In this document: positions 42,335 through 51,379 of the stretch, piece after piece
Layout: every line of letters begins with the position of its first letter
How positions within the stretch are numbered: position 1 is the stretch's first letter
The notes under the pieces: model-generated
What the model was told of the DNA's origin: nothing
Database searches by the model: none
Seen by the model: only the letters and a program-made list of their open reading frames with translations
DNA from: Mesorhizobium caraganae
Lineage (GTDB): Bacteria; Pseudomonadota; Alphaproteobacteria; Rhizobiales; Rhizobiaceae
Direction: 5' to 3'
DNA: 64,000 bases
Assembly (NCBI RefSeq): GCF_016836705.1
Contig: NZ_JAFCGY010000014.1
Location: 79,607-143,606 of the forward strand
Program-made: the position numbers and the translations under genes

Positions 42335-42991
42335 ATGCCACCCGAGTTTGTCGAGCTAATCGCGAAACCTGTTCTGCCAATCGCCATTCTCCTTGCGGGC
42401 GTTCTTGCTGGCATGGCCTTAGAGCGTTTCGTGTCAAGAATGCGAAGGCAAGCATGGAGGAAAAGAAACCGATGGCGGTGGGAGCGTAAGTGCGTGCAGG
42501 CCACCATTAGGAATGAATCGCGGCCGCTGAAGCCGGATGTGGCTACTCCGAAACAAGTCGACGCTGCCGATCAATTGCGCATCGTCTTGAGGGCGAAGTT
42601 CACGGCTCAAGCACTTCTCAATAAGAGTGAAGCGCGCGTCTTCAAGGAACTCGACCGCATGGTTATCAGCTGTAATCCGGCATGGCAGGTCATGGCGCAA
42701 GTGTCTTTGGGAGAAATTCTGCGCAGTAAGGACGCGGACGCCTACAGTTGCATCAACTCGAAACGCGTTGACCTACTTCTTGTGGACGAGAACTGTTTGC
42801 CTCGACATGCATTAGAATACCAAGGTCATGCGCATCATCAGAGTACGGCAGCAGCGCGTGATGCGGTCAAAAAGGAAGCATTGCGAATAGCAGGCATCAG
42901 TTATCATGAGATTGTCGGCGGCCACACGACACCTTCCGAACTCAGGCGACTGGTTGAGAAGCTCGTGGAGAAGCCCACGGCGGCGCAATAG
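42335..42991 (+). CDS. DUF2726 domain protein, membrane-anchored
   Basis: 218 residues: one N-terminal transmembrane helix (PVLPIAILLAGVLAGMAL), a basic stretch, and from about residue 90 a DUF2726 domain (LLNKSEARVFKELDRMV, MAQVSLGEILR, VDLLLVDENCLPRHALEYQG). DUF2726 is considered a PD-(D/E)XK-like nuclease fold, and the D-x-L-L-V-D then E-Y-Q-G residues fit that. Activity is not proven. An N-terminal anchor on a nuclease-like domain is unusual. Confidence 0.8.
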   Translation: MPPEFVELIAKPVLPIAILLAGVLAGMALERFVSRMRRQAWRKRNRWRWERKCVQATIRNESRPLKPDVATPKQVDAADQLRIVLRAKFTAQALLNKSEARVFKELDRMVISCNPAWQVMAQVSLGEILRSKDADAYSCINSKRVDLLLVDENCLPRHALEYQGHAHHQSTAAARDAVKKEALRIAGISYHEIVGGHTTPSELRRLVEKLVEKPTAAQ

Positions 42992-43196
42992 CTAGCCTTA
43001 TATTTGCGGCGTGCTGGTCCGTCTCGGGTGCGATCAAAACTGCTGCCTTCTACCTTGCGCCAGAAATGGCGGAGCCGGCCCGGGGACGGGGCCGGCTCCT
43101 AAAACCCGGTCGTTGGGGACGGGGAGGGTGGGGACTCGACCGGGCTTTCTCGTCGCGTCCTGAGCGGACGTATCTCTTGTTTGCGCTGCCTTTAGC

Positions 43197-43222
43197 GGAC
43201 GCGTTTTATCGTTTCCGCGTCC
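43197..43222 (-). terminator. Hairpin at the end of the BTLCP gene
   Basis: GGACGCG and CGCGTCC form a seven-pair stem around a T- and A-rich loop of 12 bases, overlapping the stop codon at 43222. Nearby (43150-43235) the octamer AGCGGACG is repeated three times, an unusual local repetition. Weak T run, so termination is only suggested. The rest of 42992-43221 holds no gene. Confidence 0.4.
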
Positions 43223-43830
43223 TAGCGGACGCTGGCAACCGCGTCGGCGCGGCCGTCATTGATCGTTACCCAGACGCCGGAATTCGTGTCGGACTGGCGC
43301 TTCAGATAGGTGTAGTCGGTGTCGGTCCAGGACAGCACCTTGGACTCCAGATTGTCGAGGATGAACTCGCCAAGACTGGTGCGCACGGTCAGCACCGCAT
43401 GGCCGTCGCCATTTGGCTGGCGCGCAACCGTCATCAGCAGATTGCCGGCCGGAACGCCGAGCGCCATCAATTCGCGGCGCTTCTCCAGCGCATAGTCCTC
43501 GCAGTCGCCGAAGCCGCTGTCAGGGTAGGACCAGACCTCTTCCTTGCCCCACATTTCCATGTCGGTGCGCGGCACGATCCGGGTGTTGACCGAATTGTTG
43601 ACGCTGACGATCGCCGCCCACAGCTTGCGGGTCAGCTCGACCGGCGCCTGCTTGGGCGTCCGCTGCGTGCATTCCTGCGGCAGCTTCTGACAGAATTCGT
43701 AGTGACCGACGGGCTGTGTGGTGCGGCCGCCAGTGTGCATGTAGGCCGGTCCCGCTGCTTGCGCCGTTCCCCAAGCGGAAAGCTGCATCGCCATTGCCAA
43801 GAGCAACAGCTTGCCCCACGTCTTCGCCAT
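43222..43830 (-). CDS. BTLCP transglutaminase-like cysteine peptidase
   Basis: 202 residues with a signal peptide (cleavage near AQA-AGPA) and the BTLCP domain (PF06035). The catalytic triad is complete: Cys 110 in GFGDCEDYA, His 144 in GDGHAVLTV, Asp 159 in FILDNLE. These periplasmic proteases resemble LapG, which cleaves surface adhesins under c-di-GMP control. A tandem-PilZ gene lies upstream in the same direction, but no LapD homologue is present. Confidence 0.92.
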   Translation of the reverse strand: MAKTWGKLLLLAMAMQLSAWGTAQAAGPAYMHTGGRTTQPVGHYEFCQKLPQECTQRTPKQAPVELTRKLWAAIVSVNNSVNTRIVPRTDMEMWGKEEVWSYPDSGFGDCEDYALEKRRELMALGVPAGNLLMTVARQPNGDGHAVLTVRTSLGEFILDNLESKVLSWTDTDYTYLKRQSDTNSGVWVTINDGRADAVASVR

Positions 43831-44072
43831 TTGGTCAGTCTCCCCGTTTGAGGGAACAATGACACGGGTCGATTTATTTCACGCAAAAACCCGAAGTAGA
43901 CATTGAGTAAAACCCCAATAGAATAAGCGTAAAATTTGATCTATTTTAATATAAAATCGTTCAGACACGGACGCAAAAGTCGGAGCTTTTGCAATGCGGT
44001 CGCTGGCCACAGACGGGATTTCAGGCGCGGTCCACATGCTTGCGTGCCGAGGCGGGATGCCGGGCAACAAAA

Positions 44073-44093
44073 AACCGGCCGCGAAGGCCGGTT
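44073..44093. terminator. Bidirectional intrinsic terminator
   Basis: AACCGGCC-GCGAA-GGCCGGTT is an eight-pair perfect stem with T runs on both strands (TTTTTT beyond 44094 on the plus strand and the complement of AAAAAA on the minus). It terminates the tandem-PilZ gene, which ends at 44122, on the minus strand. Confidence 0.85.
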
Positions 44094-44121
44094 CGTTTTT
44101 TACTGCGTGTTTGCCGATCGT

Positions 44122-44739
44122 TCAGGCGCGCGGGGCGTTGAACTCGGAATCGAGCGTTTCCGGGCGCTGGATGACAGCAAATTCGATGGCGACGCCGTCC
44201 TCGAAATGACGCACCACCTGGCCGCGCATGGTTCCAAGCATCACCTGGATGCCGATCGCCGGCTTGACGTCGATCTCGACCGCCGCGCCCGACAGGGACA
44301 GGTCGACAATGCGGCACTGATACTGGCGCCCATCGGTGAGTTGCAGCACGCTGGTCGGGTTGCGCGGCGCCACGCGTTCGTGGCGGCGATCTTCCGGCAG
44401 GTCGAGTTCATGCTTGTTGGCAAGCCAGGTCAGCTGCGCGGCAAGCTTGTCCTTCTTGCGGTCCGAGGCAATGACGGTCATGGCAAAGCCGTCCTGCGAG
44501 GTGCGCGTCACCACGCCCTCGATGCGGCCGATATGATCGATATAGGCAATGACTTTTTCGCCCGGCATGCCGACGCGCTCGGTGCGCAGCGCGACATTGC
44601 CCGGCGACATGTCGACCACCTGGCACGGGTGTTCGGTGCGGTCTTCCAGCATGAAGCGCCCGTAGATCTTGACCCGGACGCGCTGAAAGTTACGCCTTTC
44701 GGCGCGGGACGGCGCATATTCGACCGCCGCTGACCTCAT
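44122..44739 (-). CDS. Tandem PilZ-domain protein
   Basis: 205 residues. Each half carries the RxxxR and (D/N)xSxxG pattern of PilZ c-di-GMP sensors: RRNFQRVRV then DMSPGNV (about residues 15-50), and RRHERVAPRN then DLSLSGAAVEID (about 118-152). The first motif deviates at its last position (GN instead of xG), so the second domain may be the better binder. It probably couples c-di-GMP to surface or motility functions. Confidence 0.87.
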   Translation of the reverse strand: MRSAAVEYAPSRAERRNFQRVRVKIYGRFMLEDRTEHPCQVVDMSPGNVALRTERVGMPGEKVIAYIDHIGRIEGVVTRTSQDGFAMTVIASDRKKDKLAAQLTWLANKHELDLPEDRRHERVAPRNPTSVLQLTDGRQYQCRIVDLSLSGAAVEIDVKPAIGIQVMLGTMRGQVVRHFEDGVAIEFAVIQRPETLDSEFNAPRA

Positions 44740-44907
44740 GACTGCCTACACCCCGTTGGCATTCCCGCGTCGTGCGTGGAACTTCACGCCGAAACGCTAC
44801 AGCAAATCAGGTTAACAAAGGGGAAAAGCGGGCTGCCGATACTTAAGGTCGGGGCCTGGATTTGAGCCTAAAGCGCCTCGCGTTTGATCGGATTCAGGCG
44901 ACATGCA

Positions 44908-45546
44908 TTATTCACCACGCCCTCCCTCGAACACGACGAGGTGGCGGATGCGCCGGGACCGACCGAGCGCCGAGATGGTCTCCGGCGCTTCGAGCTCGGT
45001 GGGAGCCAGCGAAGGAACGGATATTTCCGGCCGGTTTTTCAAGAACATCGGTTCCTTGTCGGGATCGATGACACGGATGGCATCGATCAAGGCGTCGGTG
45101 ATCGGGTCTGCGCCCAGCCAGAACGGCTTTTCGACGGCGCTGACGACGCCGAGGCAGCGCGGGTTCTCGACACCGCCGTCGAGCGGCAGGGCAAGCAGTT
45201 CGAAGCGGTTCGAACGGCCGTTGCGGCTGAACCCCTCATAGGTGATGAGCACCACGGATTTCTGCTCGAAGACGCCGTGAATGAGCCGCGACACCAGCCG
45301 CTGGTCCTTTTCGCGCCACAGCGACGGGAAGGAAAAGCCCTTGAGTTCGCGGCCATAGCCGGCGCAAAGCCTGGTGCCGGCAAGCCGGAACACCGCTTCG
45401 CCGCGCGTGTCCCTTTCCAGGATGAATGTATCGGCCAAAAGCGCCTTGATGTCGGCGGGTTCGACTTCCGATCGCTTCGGGGCAGGGCGCCCATCACGCA
45501 GCCGGTTCCAATATTGGAACAGCGTGATTGATCCGTTCTGGTTCAT
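44908..45546 (-). CDS. PAS domain protein (PAS_5 family)
   Basis: 212 residues. The family signature is an N-terminal FQYWNRLRDGRPAPKRSEVEPADIKALLADTFILERD followed by FRLAGTRLCAGYGRELKG and a conserved LLALPLDGG. PAS_5 (PF07310) proteins are typical of Rhizobiales and lack an attached output domain. No ligand residue can be assigned. The ATG at 45546 was selected; the frame is open to 45585. Confidence 0.85.
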   Translation of the reverse strand: MNQNGSITLFQYWNRLRDGRPAPKRSEVEPADIKALLADTFILERDTRGEAVFRLAGTRLCAGYGRELKGFSFPSLWREKDQRLVSRLIHGVFEQKSVVLITYEGFSRNGRSNRFELLALPLDGGVENPRCLGVVSAVEKPFWLGADPITDALIDAIRVIDPDKEPMFLKNRPEISVPSLAPTELEAPETISALGRSRRIRHLVVFEGGRGE

Positions 45547-46022
45547 GCTATGCGGCTCCGCGCGATCTGTCTTTTGGTGTCCCATCGGTGAACAGAAAGG
45601 GCGCTCTCCGATGACCTACATGCGGTGCCTCGCAGGATGCGTGCCAGCGTCGTTAACACTTGTTCACGGGTCGGGGACGTTAAGGTTAACAAGTGGTTTA
45701 CGTTGCGCGCGCGAGACCGCCATGGCACAGCAAAACCACTTTAGAAGCGGTCGTTTCGCGACGATCGGCAGCACTTCAGTCAAGAGTTTTTAGGGGGAGC
45801 AGGGGCTCGACCGGCCGTTCAAGGGAAACCTTGGACGGCTTCTTTTTGATTCGCGCCCGGTGATTCGCGCCCTTCGAAAACGGTCGAGGGTCTCGACGCC
45901 AAGCTTCCTGCCGTCGGCGAGCGATGAACGCGCCGCCACCAGCTGGATCCCTCCAACTGATCCCTTCTCCCCCGCTTGCGGCCAGGGATATCGTCGGGAG
46001 GGTGGGCTACCTGTTCCCTGGC
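45547..46022. other. Intergenic stretch of 476 bases, no supported gene
   Basis: Between the PAS gene and the MoaD gene, both on the minus strand. It contains a 23-codon frame at 45722-45793 with no ribosome-binding site, and from about 45840 a GC-rich stretch with repeats of CGCGCCC and a minus-strand frame that is protein-like for about 40 codons (GIQLVAARSSLADGRK). Whether this is a relic or a repeat could not be judged. Confidence 0.4.
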
Positions 46023-46316
46023 CTAACCGCCACTGATTGCCGTTAGGATAAAAACCTCGGTGCCGGGCGCGAGCCCGGTTTCCAGGGTTGCCTTCTCGCC
46101 ATCGACGAAAACGTTCATATGGCGGCGGATGGCAGGGCGGGAATCGCACATCCGGTCGCGCATGCCGGGCCAGAGCGCGTCCAACCCGTCGATCATTTCC
46201 TTCACAGTCGAGGCCGGCAGTTCGACCCGGCGCGGCGCGCCAGGAAACAGGTCGATGAGCACACCCGGGAGCCGCGCGATGACATGGTGCACACTGCGGG
46301 CGGGGTTGTTCGACAT
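46023..46316 (-). CDS. MoaD/ThiS family ubiquitin-like sulfur-carrier protein
   Basis: 97 residues of the beta-grasp fold with LPASTVKEMIDGLDALWPGM, VFVDGEKATLETGLAPG, and a C-terminal AISGG ending in the di-glycine required for adenylation and thiocarboxylate formation. It is five bases downstream of the BNR-repeat gene and cotranscribed with it. No MoeB-like activating enzyme or molybdopterin gene is nearby, so its sulfur acceptor is unknown. Confidence 0.85.
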   Translation of the reverse strand: MSNNPARSVHHVIARLPGVLIDLFPGAPRRVELPASTVKEMIDGLDALWPGMRDRMCDSRPAIRRHMNVFVDGEKATLETGLAPGTEVFILTAISGG

Positions 46317-46321
46317 TTTCC

Positions 46322-47401
46322 CTACTCCACCACCATCGTCTCGACGGACAGAATCGTGGGCAGATGCTGAGCGATCTCCGACCAGTTTTCGCCTTCGTTG
46401 GCACTGGCAAAGAGCGAGCCGCCGCTGGTGCCGAAATAGACTCCGGCCGGCTCGAGGCTGTCGGTCGCCATAGCCTGCCGCAACACGCCCGCATAGCAGT
46501 TCTCCTGCGGCAGACCCTTGCGCTCGTCGAGCCATGTGGCTCCCGCATCCTCCGTCTTCCAGACCGCCGCCTTCGCGTCCGGCACGTAACGGCCGGCGCT
46601 GTCGCCGTTGAGCGGCAGAAGGAAGAGCGTGTCGGGGTCGCGCGGATGCGTGGCCGCGGGAAAACCGAAGGTCGAGGGAAGGCCCTTCTCGATGCTCTGC
46701 CAGTTCTTGCCGCCATCGTCGGAGCGGTACATGCCGCAATGGTTCTGCTGGTAGAGCCGGTCGGGCTTGCCGGGCGCCATCACCAGACAGTGTACGCACT
46801 GGCCGAATTCTGGATAGTTTTGTCCTTCGGGCAGGAAGTCGGCGCGGGTGCCACGGTTGCGCGGCTCCCACGTCTTGCCGCCGTCCCAGGTGTAGAACAC
46901 GCCTGCGGACGAGATGCCCACCCAGATCTGCTCCTCGTCTGCGGGGTGCGTGACGATGGAATGGAGGATGAGGCCCGCGCCACCTGGGTTCCAGTCCTTG
47001 CGGCTCGGGTGATGCTGCAGGCCCTCGATGTGGCTCCACGTGGCCCCGCCGTCGTCGGAGCGAAACAGGCCGGCCGGCTGCACGCCGGCATAGAGGCTGC
47101 CGTTGCGCTTGGCGAGGCTCCATACCGCCTTGATCGGTTCGTCGCCAGCCGCATAGGCCAGACCCTCGCTGGAATGCGTCCAGGTCTGGCCAAGGTCGTC
47201 CGACTTCCAGACCGCCGGACCGAACCATTCGTTGCCGCCGGCGCCGTAGATCGCGCCGGTCTCGGGGTCGCCGACGACATGGTTCATCGGCCAGTGCTCG
47301 CAGAACGGACCGCGCAGCTTCCACGACCCGCGCTTGCCATCGCTCTCGGCGATGAAGGCGCCTTTTTTCGTGCCGATAAGCACGAGGATTTTTTCTGGCA
47401 T
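46322..47401 (-). CDS. BNR-repeat beta-propeller protein
   Basis: 359 residues with at least five Asp-box/BNR motifs of the form SDDGGxTW: WKSDDLGQTW, FRSDDGGATW, YTWDGGKTW, YRSDDGGKNW, WKTEDAGATW. This is the sialidase/VPS10 propeller type. No catalytic set of sialidases (Arg triad, Tyr, Glu) is evident, so it is probably a binding propeller. It is cotranscribed with the MoaD/ThiS gene; this pairing recurs across bacteria by recall, and its job is unknown. No signal peptide. Confidence 0.85.
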   Translation of the reverse strand: MPEKILVLIGTKKGAFIAESDGKRGSWKLRGPFCEHWPMNHVVGDPETGAIYGAGGNEWFGPAVWKSDDLGQTWTHSSEGLAYAAGDEPIKAVWSLAKRNGSLYAGVQPAGLFRSDDGGATWSHIEGLQHHPSRKDWNPGGAGLILHSIVTHPADEEQIWVGISSAGVFYTWDGGKTWEPRNRGTRADFLPEGQNYPEFGQCVHCLVMAPGKPDRLYQQNHCGMYRSDDGGKNWQSIEKGLPSTFGFPAATHPRDPDTLFLLPLNGDSAGRYVPDAKAAVWKTEDAGATWLDERKGLPQENCYAGVLRQAMATDSLEPAGVYFGTSGGSLFASANEGENWSEIAQHLPTILSVETMVVE

Positions 47402-47673
47402 TTTCTCCTCCCGATTGCGTCGCTTTCACCAAGGACGGCGGAGCGCGGGCCTAGCCGACAGGGCCAACGATTTTTTTCAGTCTAAACCCGTCGAGGCCAA
47501 GGTGAGAAGATCTGCCGCCTCCTTGGCTCTGGCATCGGGGACAGCGCGATCTGTGCTGTCATCACCTGACGCCGGGCTGGAAAGCGTCATGCGAGGTGTC
47601 AGAGGATGCAGGGCAGTTTCAACCGAAGCATCCTTGCTCTAAAGCTCGCGGAACGAATCCCGGACCCAAGTGA

Positions 47674-48432
47674 ATGAGCGAACCGACAAGCCCCGCCGAG
47701 ACCGAAGAGCCGCCGCCGCCGCGCCGCGAGCCGGTGTTCAACCTGCCGCCGGTGGTGCTGGCGACAATCGGCATCTGCGTGGCCGTCTTCCTGCTGCAGC
47801 AATATGTGCTGACCGAAGACCAGCAGATAACATTGCTCACCGACGGGGCCTTCATTCCCGTCCTCTACACCGGCCAATACGGCTTCGACTGGTTCCTCTT
47901 CAGCCGTCCTTTCACCTATGCCTTCATGCATGGCGGCCTTGCCCACATTGCCATCAACATGGTTGCGCTGGCCGCCTTCGGTTCGCCGCTGGCCAACCGT
48001 CTCGGCTGGCTTTGGTTCGCGTTGTTTTTCGCCGTTACCGGCTTGGCCGCGGTGGTGCTGTTCTGGGCGGTCCATCCATTCGGAGAGGCGCCGCTGGTCG
48101 GCGCCTCGGGTGCGATATCGGGCATGATGGGTGCTGCGGCGCGTTTCGGGTTCCGTACCGACCGCTCGTCCGGCAGGGCTGCCTTTGCCGGTCCCGTGCT
48201 GCCGATCGCAATCGTTCTGCGGATGCGCGGCGTCGTCAATTTTCTTGGCGCCTGGATGATCATCAATCTCGTCACCGGCCTCTATGGTCTCGGGCTCGGC
48301 GAGCCCGGCCAGATCGCCTGGGAGGCGCATATTGGCGGGCTTGTCGCCGGTTTCTTCGGATTGCGCTGGTTCGACCGGCGCTGGCAGGCGCCTGAAGGGG
48401 AAATCCCCGAGGACCAGAGCACTCCCGACTAG
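47674..48432 (+). CDS. Rhomboid family intramembrane serine protease
   Basis: 252 residues, about six transmembrane helices. The nucleophile is Ser 145 in GASGAISG, the base His 219 in EAHIGG, and the family's HGGLAHIAINM loop is around residues 86-96. Rhomboids cleave single-pass membrane substrates within the bilayer; the substrate here is unknown. The N-terminal 20 residues are Pro/Glu-rich and cytoplasmic. Start ATG at 47674. Confidence 0.93.
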   Translation: MSEPTSPAETEEPPPPRREPVFNLPPVVLATIGICVAVFLLQQYVLTEDQQITLLTDGAFIPVLYTGQYGFDWFLFSRPFTYAFMHGGLAHIAINMVALAAFGSPLANRLGWLWFALFFAVTGLAAVVLFWAVHPFGEAPLVGASGAISGMMGAAARFGFRTDRSSGRAAFAGPVLPIAIVLRMRGVVNFLGAWMIINLVTGLYGLGLGEPGQIAWEAHIGGLVAGFFGLRWFDRRWQAPEGEIPEDQSTPD

Positions 48433-48544
48433 CGCACCCCACTGGCGCACTTGAAAAGGAACCGATCACGGCGCACGATGTTCACTCTTATGTGAAGCCG
48501 GCCAGGGCGGGAGCTGGCTAGGCAAGCAGCAGGAGGAGGACGCC

Positions 48545-48976
48545 ATGACGGTTAAGGCAATTCTCGAAAAAAAAGGCCATGACGTGTTCACGCTCGGGCC
48601 GAATGAAAAGCTGAGCGAAGCCATTCGAATCCTGGTCGACCACAAGATCGGCGCACTGGTCATCACCAATGGCGATCGCAAGATCGTCGGTATCCTTTCC
48701 GAGCGCGACATCGTGCGGGTGCTTGCCAAGGAAGGCGCTGCCGCACTTGACATCGCAGTGCGCTCGGCGATGACGCCGAAAGTGAAGATCTGCAACGAGA
48801 ACCACACGGTCAACGAGGTGATGGAGATTATGACCAAAGGCCGGTTCCGCCATCTGCCGGTGGAAAAGGACGGGATGCTCGACGGCATCGTGTCGATCGG
48901 CGACGTGGTCAAGCGCCGCATCGAGGATGTCGAGCGCGAGGCTGAAGAGATCCGGGCCTATATCGCAACGGCTTGA
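48545..48976 (+). CDS. CBS-pair domain protein
   Basis: 143 residues consisting almost entirely of two CBS motifs: ILVDHKIGALVITNGDRKIVGILSERDIVR and EIMTKGRFRHLPVEKDGMLDGIVSIGDVV. CBS pairs bind adenosine nucleotides and act as sensors or regulators. GGAGGAGG lies before the ATG at 48545. No effector domain is attached; common as stand-alone proteins in Rhizobiales. Confidence 0.92.
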   Translation: MTVKAILEKKGHDVFTLGPNEKLSEAIRILVDHKIGALVITNGDRKIVGILSERDIVRVLAKEGAAALDIAVRSAMTPKVKICNENHTVNEVMEIMTKGRFRHLPVEKDGMLDGIVSIGDVVKRRIEDVEREAEEIRAYIATA

Positions 48977-48989
48977 CTCGACGAAGAAT

Positions 48990-49015
48990 CCGCCGACCGG
49001 AAGACCGGCCGGCGG
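48990..49015 (+). terminator. Intrinsic terminator of the CBS gene
   Basis: CCGCCGACCGG-AAGA-CCGGCCGGCGG forms an 11-position stem with one mismatch, followed by TATTTTACTC. It starts 14 bases after the stop codon. Confidence 0.8.
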
Positions 49016-49369
49016 TATTTTACTCTATCGGTTGTCGAGTTCGGAGCGGACGAGTTGCAGTCCGCGCCTTGTGTTTCGGTAGGGGCCGCCATCGCAAGAT
49101 GAAACCGCCTTCCTTCGCCTCAGTTTTCGAAACAGATCGAGATCGACGCCTGGATAGTGCCCTGCCTCGCTACGAGGTCAGGGCCTTACCGGGACTGAGC
49201 GTAAGTGGACATCCACTCTCCATTGGGATGGGCGTCCTATAGGCGAAAGTGGCGGAAAAGGCCAGACCGCGGCTTTGGCCTTGTCTCTTTTGGCGGTTTG
49301 CACTAGCGAAGTTTCACATCCAAATATGCGTCTCATGCATATCCGAGAATTCTAGGTACGCAGGCCACC
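49016..49369. other. Intergenic stretch of 354 bases before gatB
   Basis: No plausible gene; the frame open here is Arg-rich and lacks a ribosome-binding site. The stretch should contain the gatB promoter. No RNA structure was identified. Confidence 0.4.
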
Positions 49370-50869
49370 ATGACCCTCATCGATACCCGCACGCCCGACG
49401 CCAAGCGCCTGATCTCCGGCGCCACCGGCGATTGGGAAATCATCATTGGTCTCGAAGTGCACGCGCAGGTCATCTCGGAAGCAAAATTGTTTTCCGGCGC
49501 TTCGACCGCTTTCGGTGCGGCCCCCAACGGCAATGTCAGCCTGGTCGATGCGGCCATGCCGGGCATGCTGCCGGTGATCAACGAGGAATGCGTCAAGCAG
49601 GCGATCCGCACAGGTCTCGGGCTGAAGGCGCAGATCAACCACAAGTCGGTTTTCGACCGGAAGAACTATTTCTATCCGGATCTGCCGCAGGGCTATCAGA
49701 TCTCGCAGTTCAAGCAGCCGATCGTCGGCGAGGGCACGGTGATCGTTTCTGTCGGCCCCGACCGCCAGGGCGAATTCGAGGATATCGAGGTCGGCATAGA
49801 GCGGCTGCACCTCGAGCAGGATGCCGGTAAGTCGATGCACGACCAGCATGCGACCATGTCCTATGTCGACCTCAACCGTTCGGGCGTGGCGCTGATGGAG
49901 ATCGTCTCCAAGCCTGACCTGCGTTCCGGTGACGAGGCCAAGGCCTATGTCACCAAGTTGCGCACCATCATGCGCTATCTCGGCACCTGCGACGGCAACA
50001 TGGACGAAGGCTCTATGCGCGCCGACGTCAACGTCTCGGTACGCCGGCCCGGTGGCGAGTTCGGAACGCGCTGCGAGATCAAGAACATGAACTCGATCCG
50101 CTTCATCGGCCAGGCCATCGACTATGAGGCGCGCCGCCAGATCGCTATCCTGGAGGACGGCGGCAAGATCGAGCAGGAAACGCGGCTGTACGATGCGGTC
50201 AAGGGCGAGACGCGCTCCATGCGTTCGAAGGAAGAGGCGCATGACTACCGCTATTTCCCCGATCCCGATCTTTTGCCGTTGGAATTCGACCAGGCCTATG
50301 TCGATGCTTTGGCCAAAGGACTGCCGGAACTGCCCGACGACAAGAAGGCGCGGCTGGTCTCTTCGCTCGGGCTATCGACCTACGACGCCTCGATCCTGGT
50401 GTCGGAAAAGCCGATCGCCGATTATTTCGAGCAGGTGGCCAGCGGCCGCGACGGCAAGCTTGCCGCCAACTGGGTCATCAACGATCTGCTCGGCCAGCTC
50501 AACAAAGCCGGCAAGGACATTGAAAATGCTCCGGTTTCGCCGGAGCAGCTCGGTGCCGTCATCGACCTGATCAAGGAAGGCACCATCTCCGGCAAGATCG
50601 CCAAGGATCTGTTCGAGATCGTCTGGAACGAGGGCGGCGATCCGCGCCAGGTGGTCGAAAGCCGCGGCATGAAGCAGGTTACCGATACCGGCGCCATCGA
50701 GAAGGCGGTCGACGAGGTCATCGCCGCCAACCCAGACAAGGCCGAACAGGCGCGCGCCAAGCCGACCATGGCCGGCTGGTTCGTCGGCCAGGTGATGAAG
50801 GCCACCGGCGGCAAGGCCAACCCGCAGGCGGTCAACGATCTGGTCAAGGCCAAGCTCGGCATCGAATAG
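49370..50869 (+). CDS. gatB: Asp-tRNA(Asn)/Glu-tRNA(Gln) amidotransferase subunit B
   Basis: The kinase/transamidase-linked subunit that activates mis-acylated Asp-tRNA(Asn) and Glu-tRNA(Gln) for amidation. 499 residues: N-terminal GatB domain with IIIGLEVHAQV, the conserved DRKNYFYPDLPQGYQISQ, and MDEGSMRADVNVSVR, followed by the C-terminal Yqey/GatB helical domain (about residue 350 on). GatA and GatC are not in the window, as usual for scattered gat genes. Confidence 0.97.
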   Translation: MTLIDTRTPDAKRLISGATGDWEIIIGLEVHAQVISEAKLFSGASTAFGAAPNGNVSLVDAAMPGMLPVINEECVKQAIRTGLGLKAQINHKSVFDRKNYFYPDLPQGYQISQFKQPIVGEGTVIVSVGPDRQGEFEDIEVGIERLHLEQDAGKSMHDQHATMSYVDLNRSGVALMEIVSKPDLRSGDEAKAYVTKLRTIMRYLGTCDGNMDEGSMRADVNVSVRRPGGEFGTRCEIKNMNSIRFIGQAIDYEARRQIAILEDGGKIEQETRLYDAVKGETRSMRSKEEAHDYRYFPDPDLLPLEFDQAYVDALAKGLPELPDDKKARLVSSLGLSTYDASILVSEKPIADYFEQVASGRDGKLAANWVINDLLGQLNKAGKDIENAPVSPEQLGAVIDLIKEGTISGKIAKDLFEIVWNEGGDPRQVVESRGMKQVTDTGAIEKAVDEVIAANPDKAEQARAKPTMAGWFVGQVMKATGGKANPQAVNDLVKAKLGIE

Positions 50870-50873
50870 AGCC

Positions 50874-51362
50874 ATGTTCGTCCGCACCGCCAGCGAGCGC
50901 GACCTTGCCGCCATCCGCGCGCTGCTGGTCGAAACCTGGCATGCGACCTACGACGCTATCTACGGCACTGAGCGGGTGAGGGAAATCACCGACGACTGGC
51001 ATTCAATCGCCTCGCTCAAGGCGCGGCTGATAAGGCCGAATTCAGAATTCCTGGTCGCCGACGACGGCAAGCGCATCGGCGGCATGGCTTTCGCGGCCGC
51101 TACGACGGATGCGAAGACCGTGCTGTTGAACCAGCTCTATGTCCTGCCCGACTGCCAGCGGCAAGGTATCGGCCAGGCCTTGCTGGACGAGGTCGAGGCC
51201 AGCTTTCCCGAGGCAAATACCTTGCGCGTCGAGGTGGAAGAGGCCAACAAGCCGGCCATTGCCTTTTATCGGGCGAAAGGGTTTGTGCCAGCCGGCAGCA
51301 CTGCCGATTGCGGCGGCGGCTCAGGATTGCCAGCGCTGATCTTTGAGAAGCCACTGGGATAG
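50874..51362 (+). CDS. GNAT family N-acetyltransferase
   Basis: 162 residues. RLIRPNSEFLVADDGKRIGGMAF, LNQLYVLPDCQRQGIGQALLDEVE (acetyl-CoA loop QRQGIG), then ANKPAIAFYRAKGF is a complete GNAT pattern. The ATG is four bases after the gatB stop, so it is cotranscribed with gatB, but the acceptor is unknown. Confidence 0.9.
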   Translation: MFVRTASERDLAAIRALLVETWHATYDAIYGTERVREITDDWHSIASLKARLIRPNSEFLVADDGKRIGGMAFAAATTDAKTVLLNQLYVLPDCQRQGIGQALLDEVEASFPEANTLRVEVEEANKPAIAFYRAKGFVPAGSTADCGGGSGLPALIFEKPLG

Positions 51363-51379
51363 ATAGCTGACGGCGCGTG

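Noticed and set aside
43150..43235. Three spaced copies of AGCGGACG as a possible small repeat array or binding-site cluster
   Set aside because: Only three copies with irregular spacing, overlapping a gene end; insufficient for a repeat call.
45840..46020. Protein-like minus-strand segment before the MoaD gene
   Set aside because: No start codon with support and only about 40 plausible residues; noted in the gap description, not called a gene.
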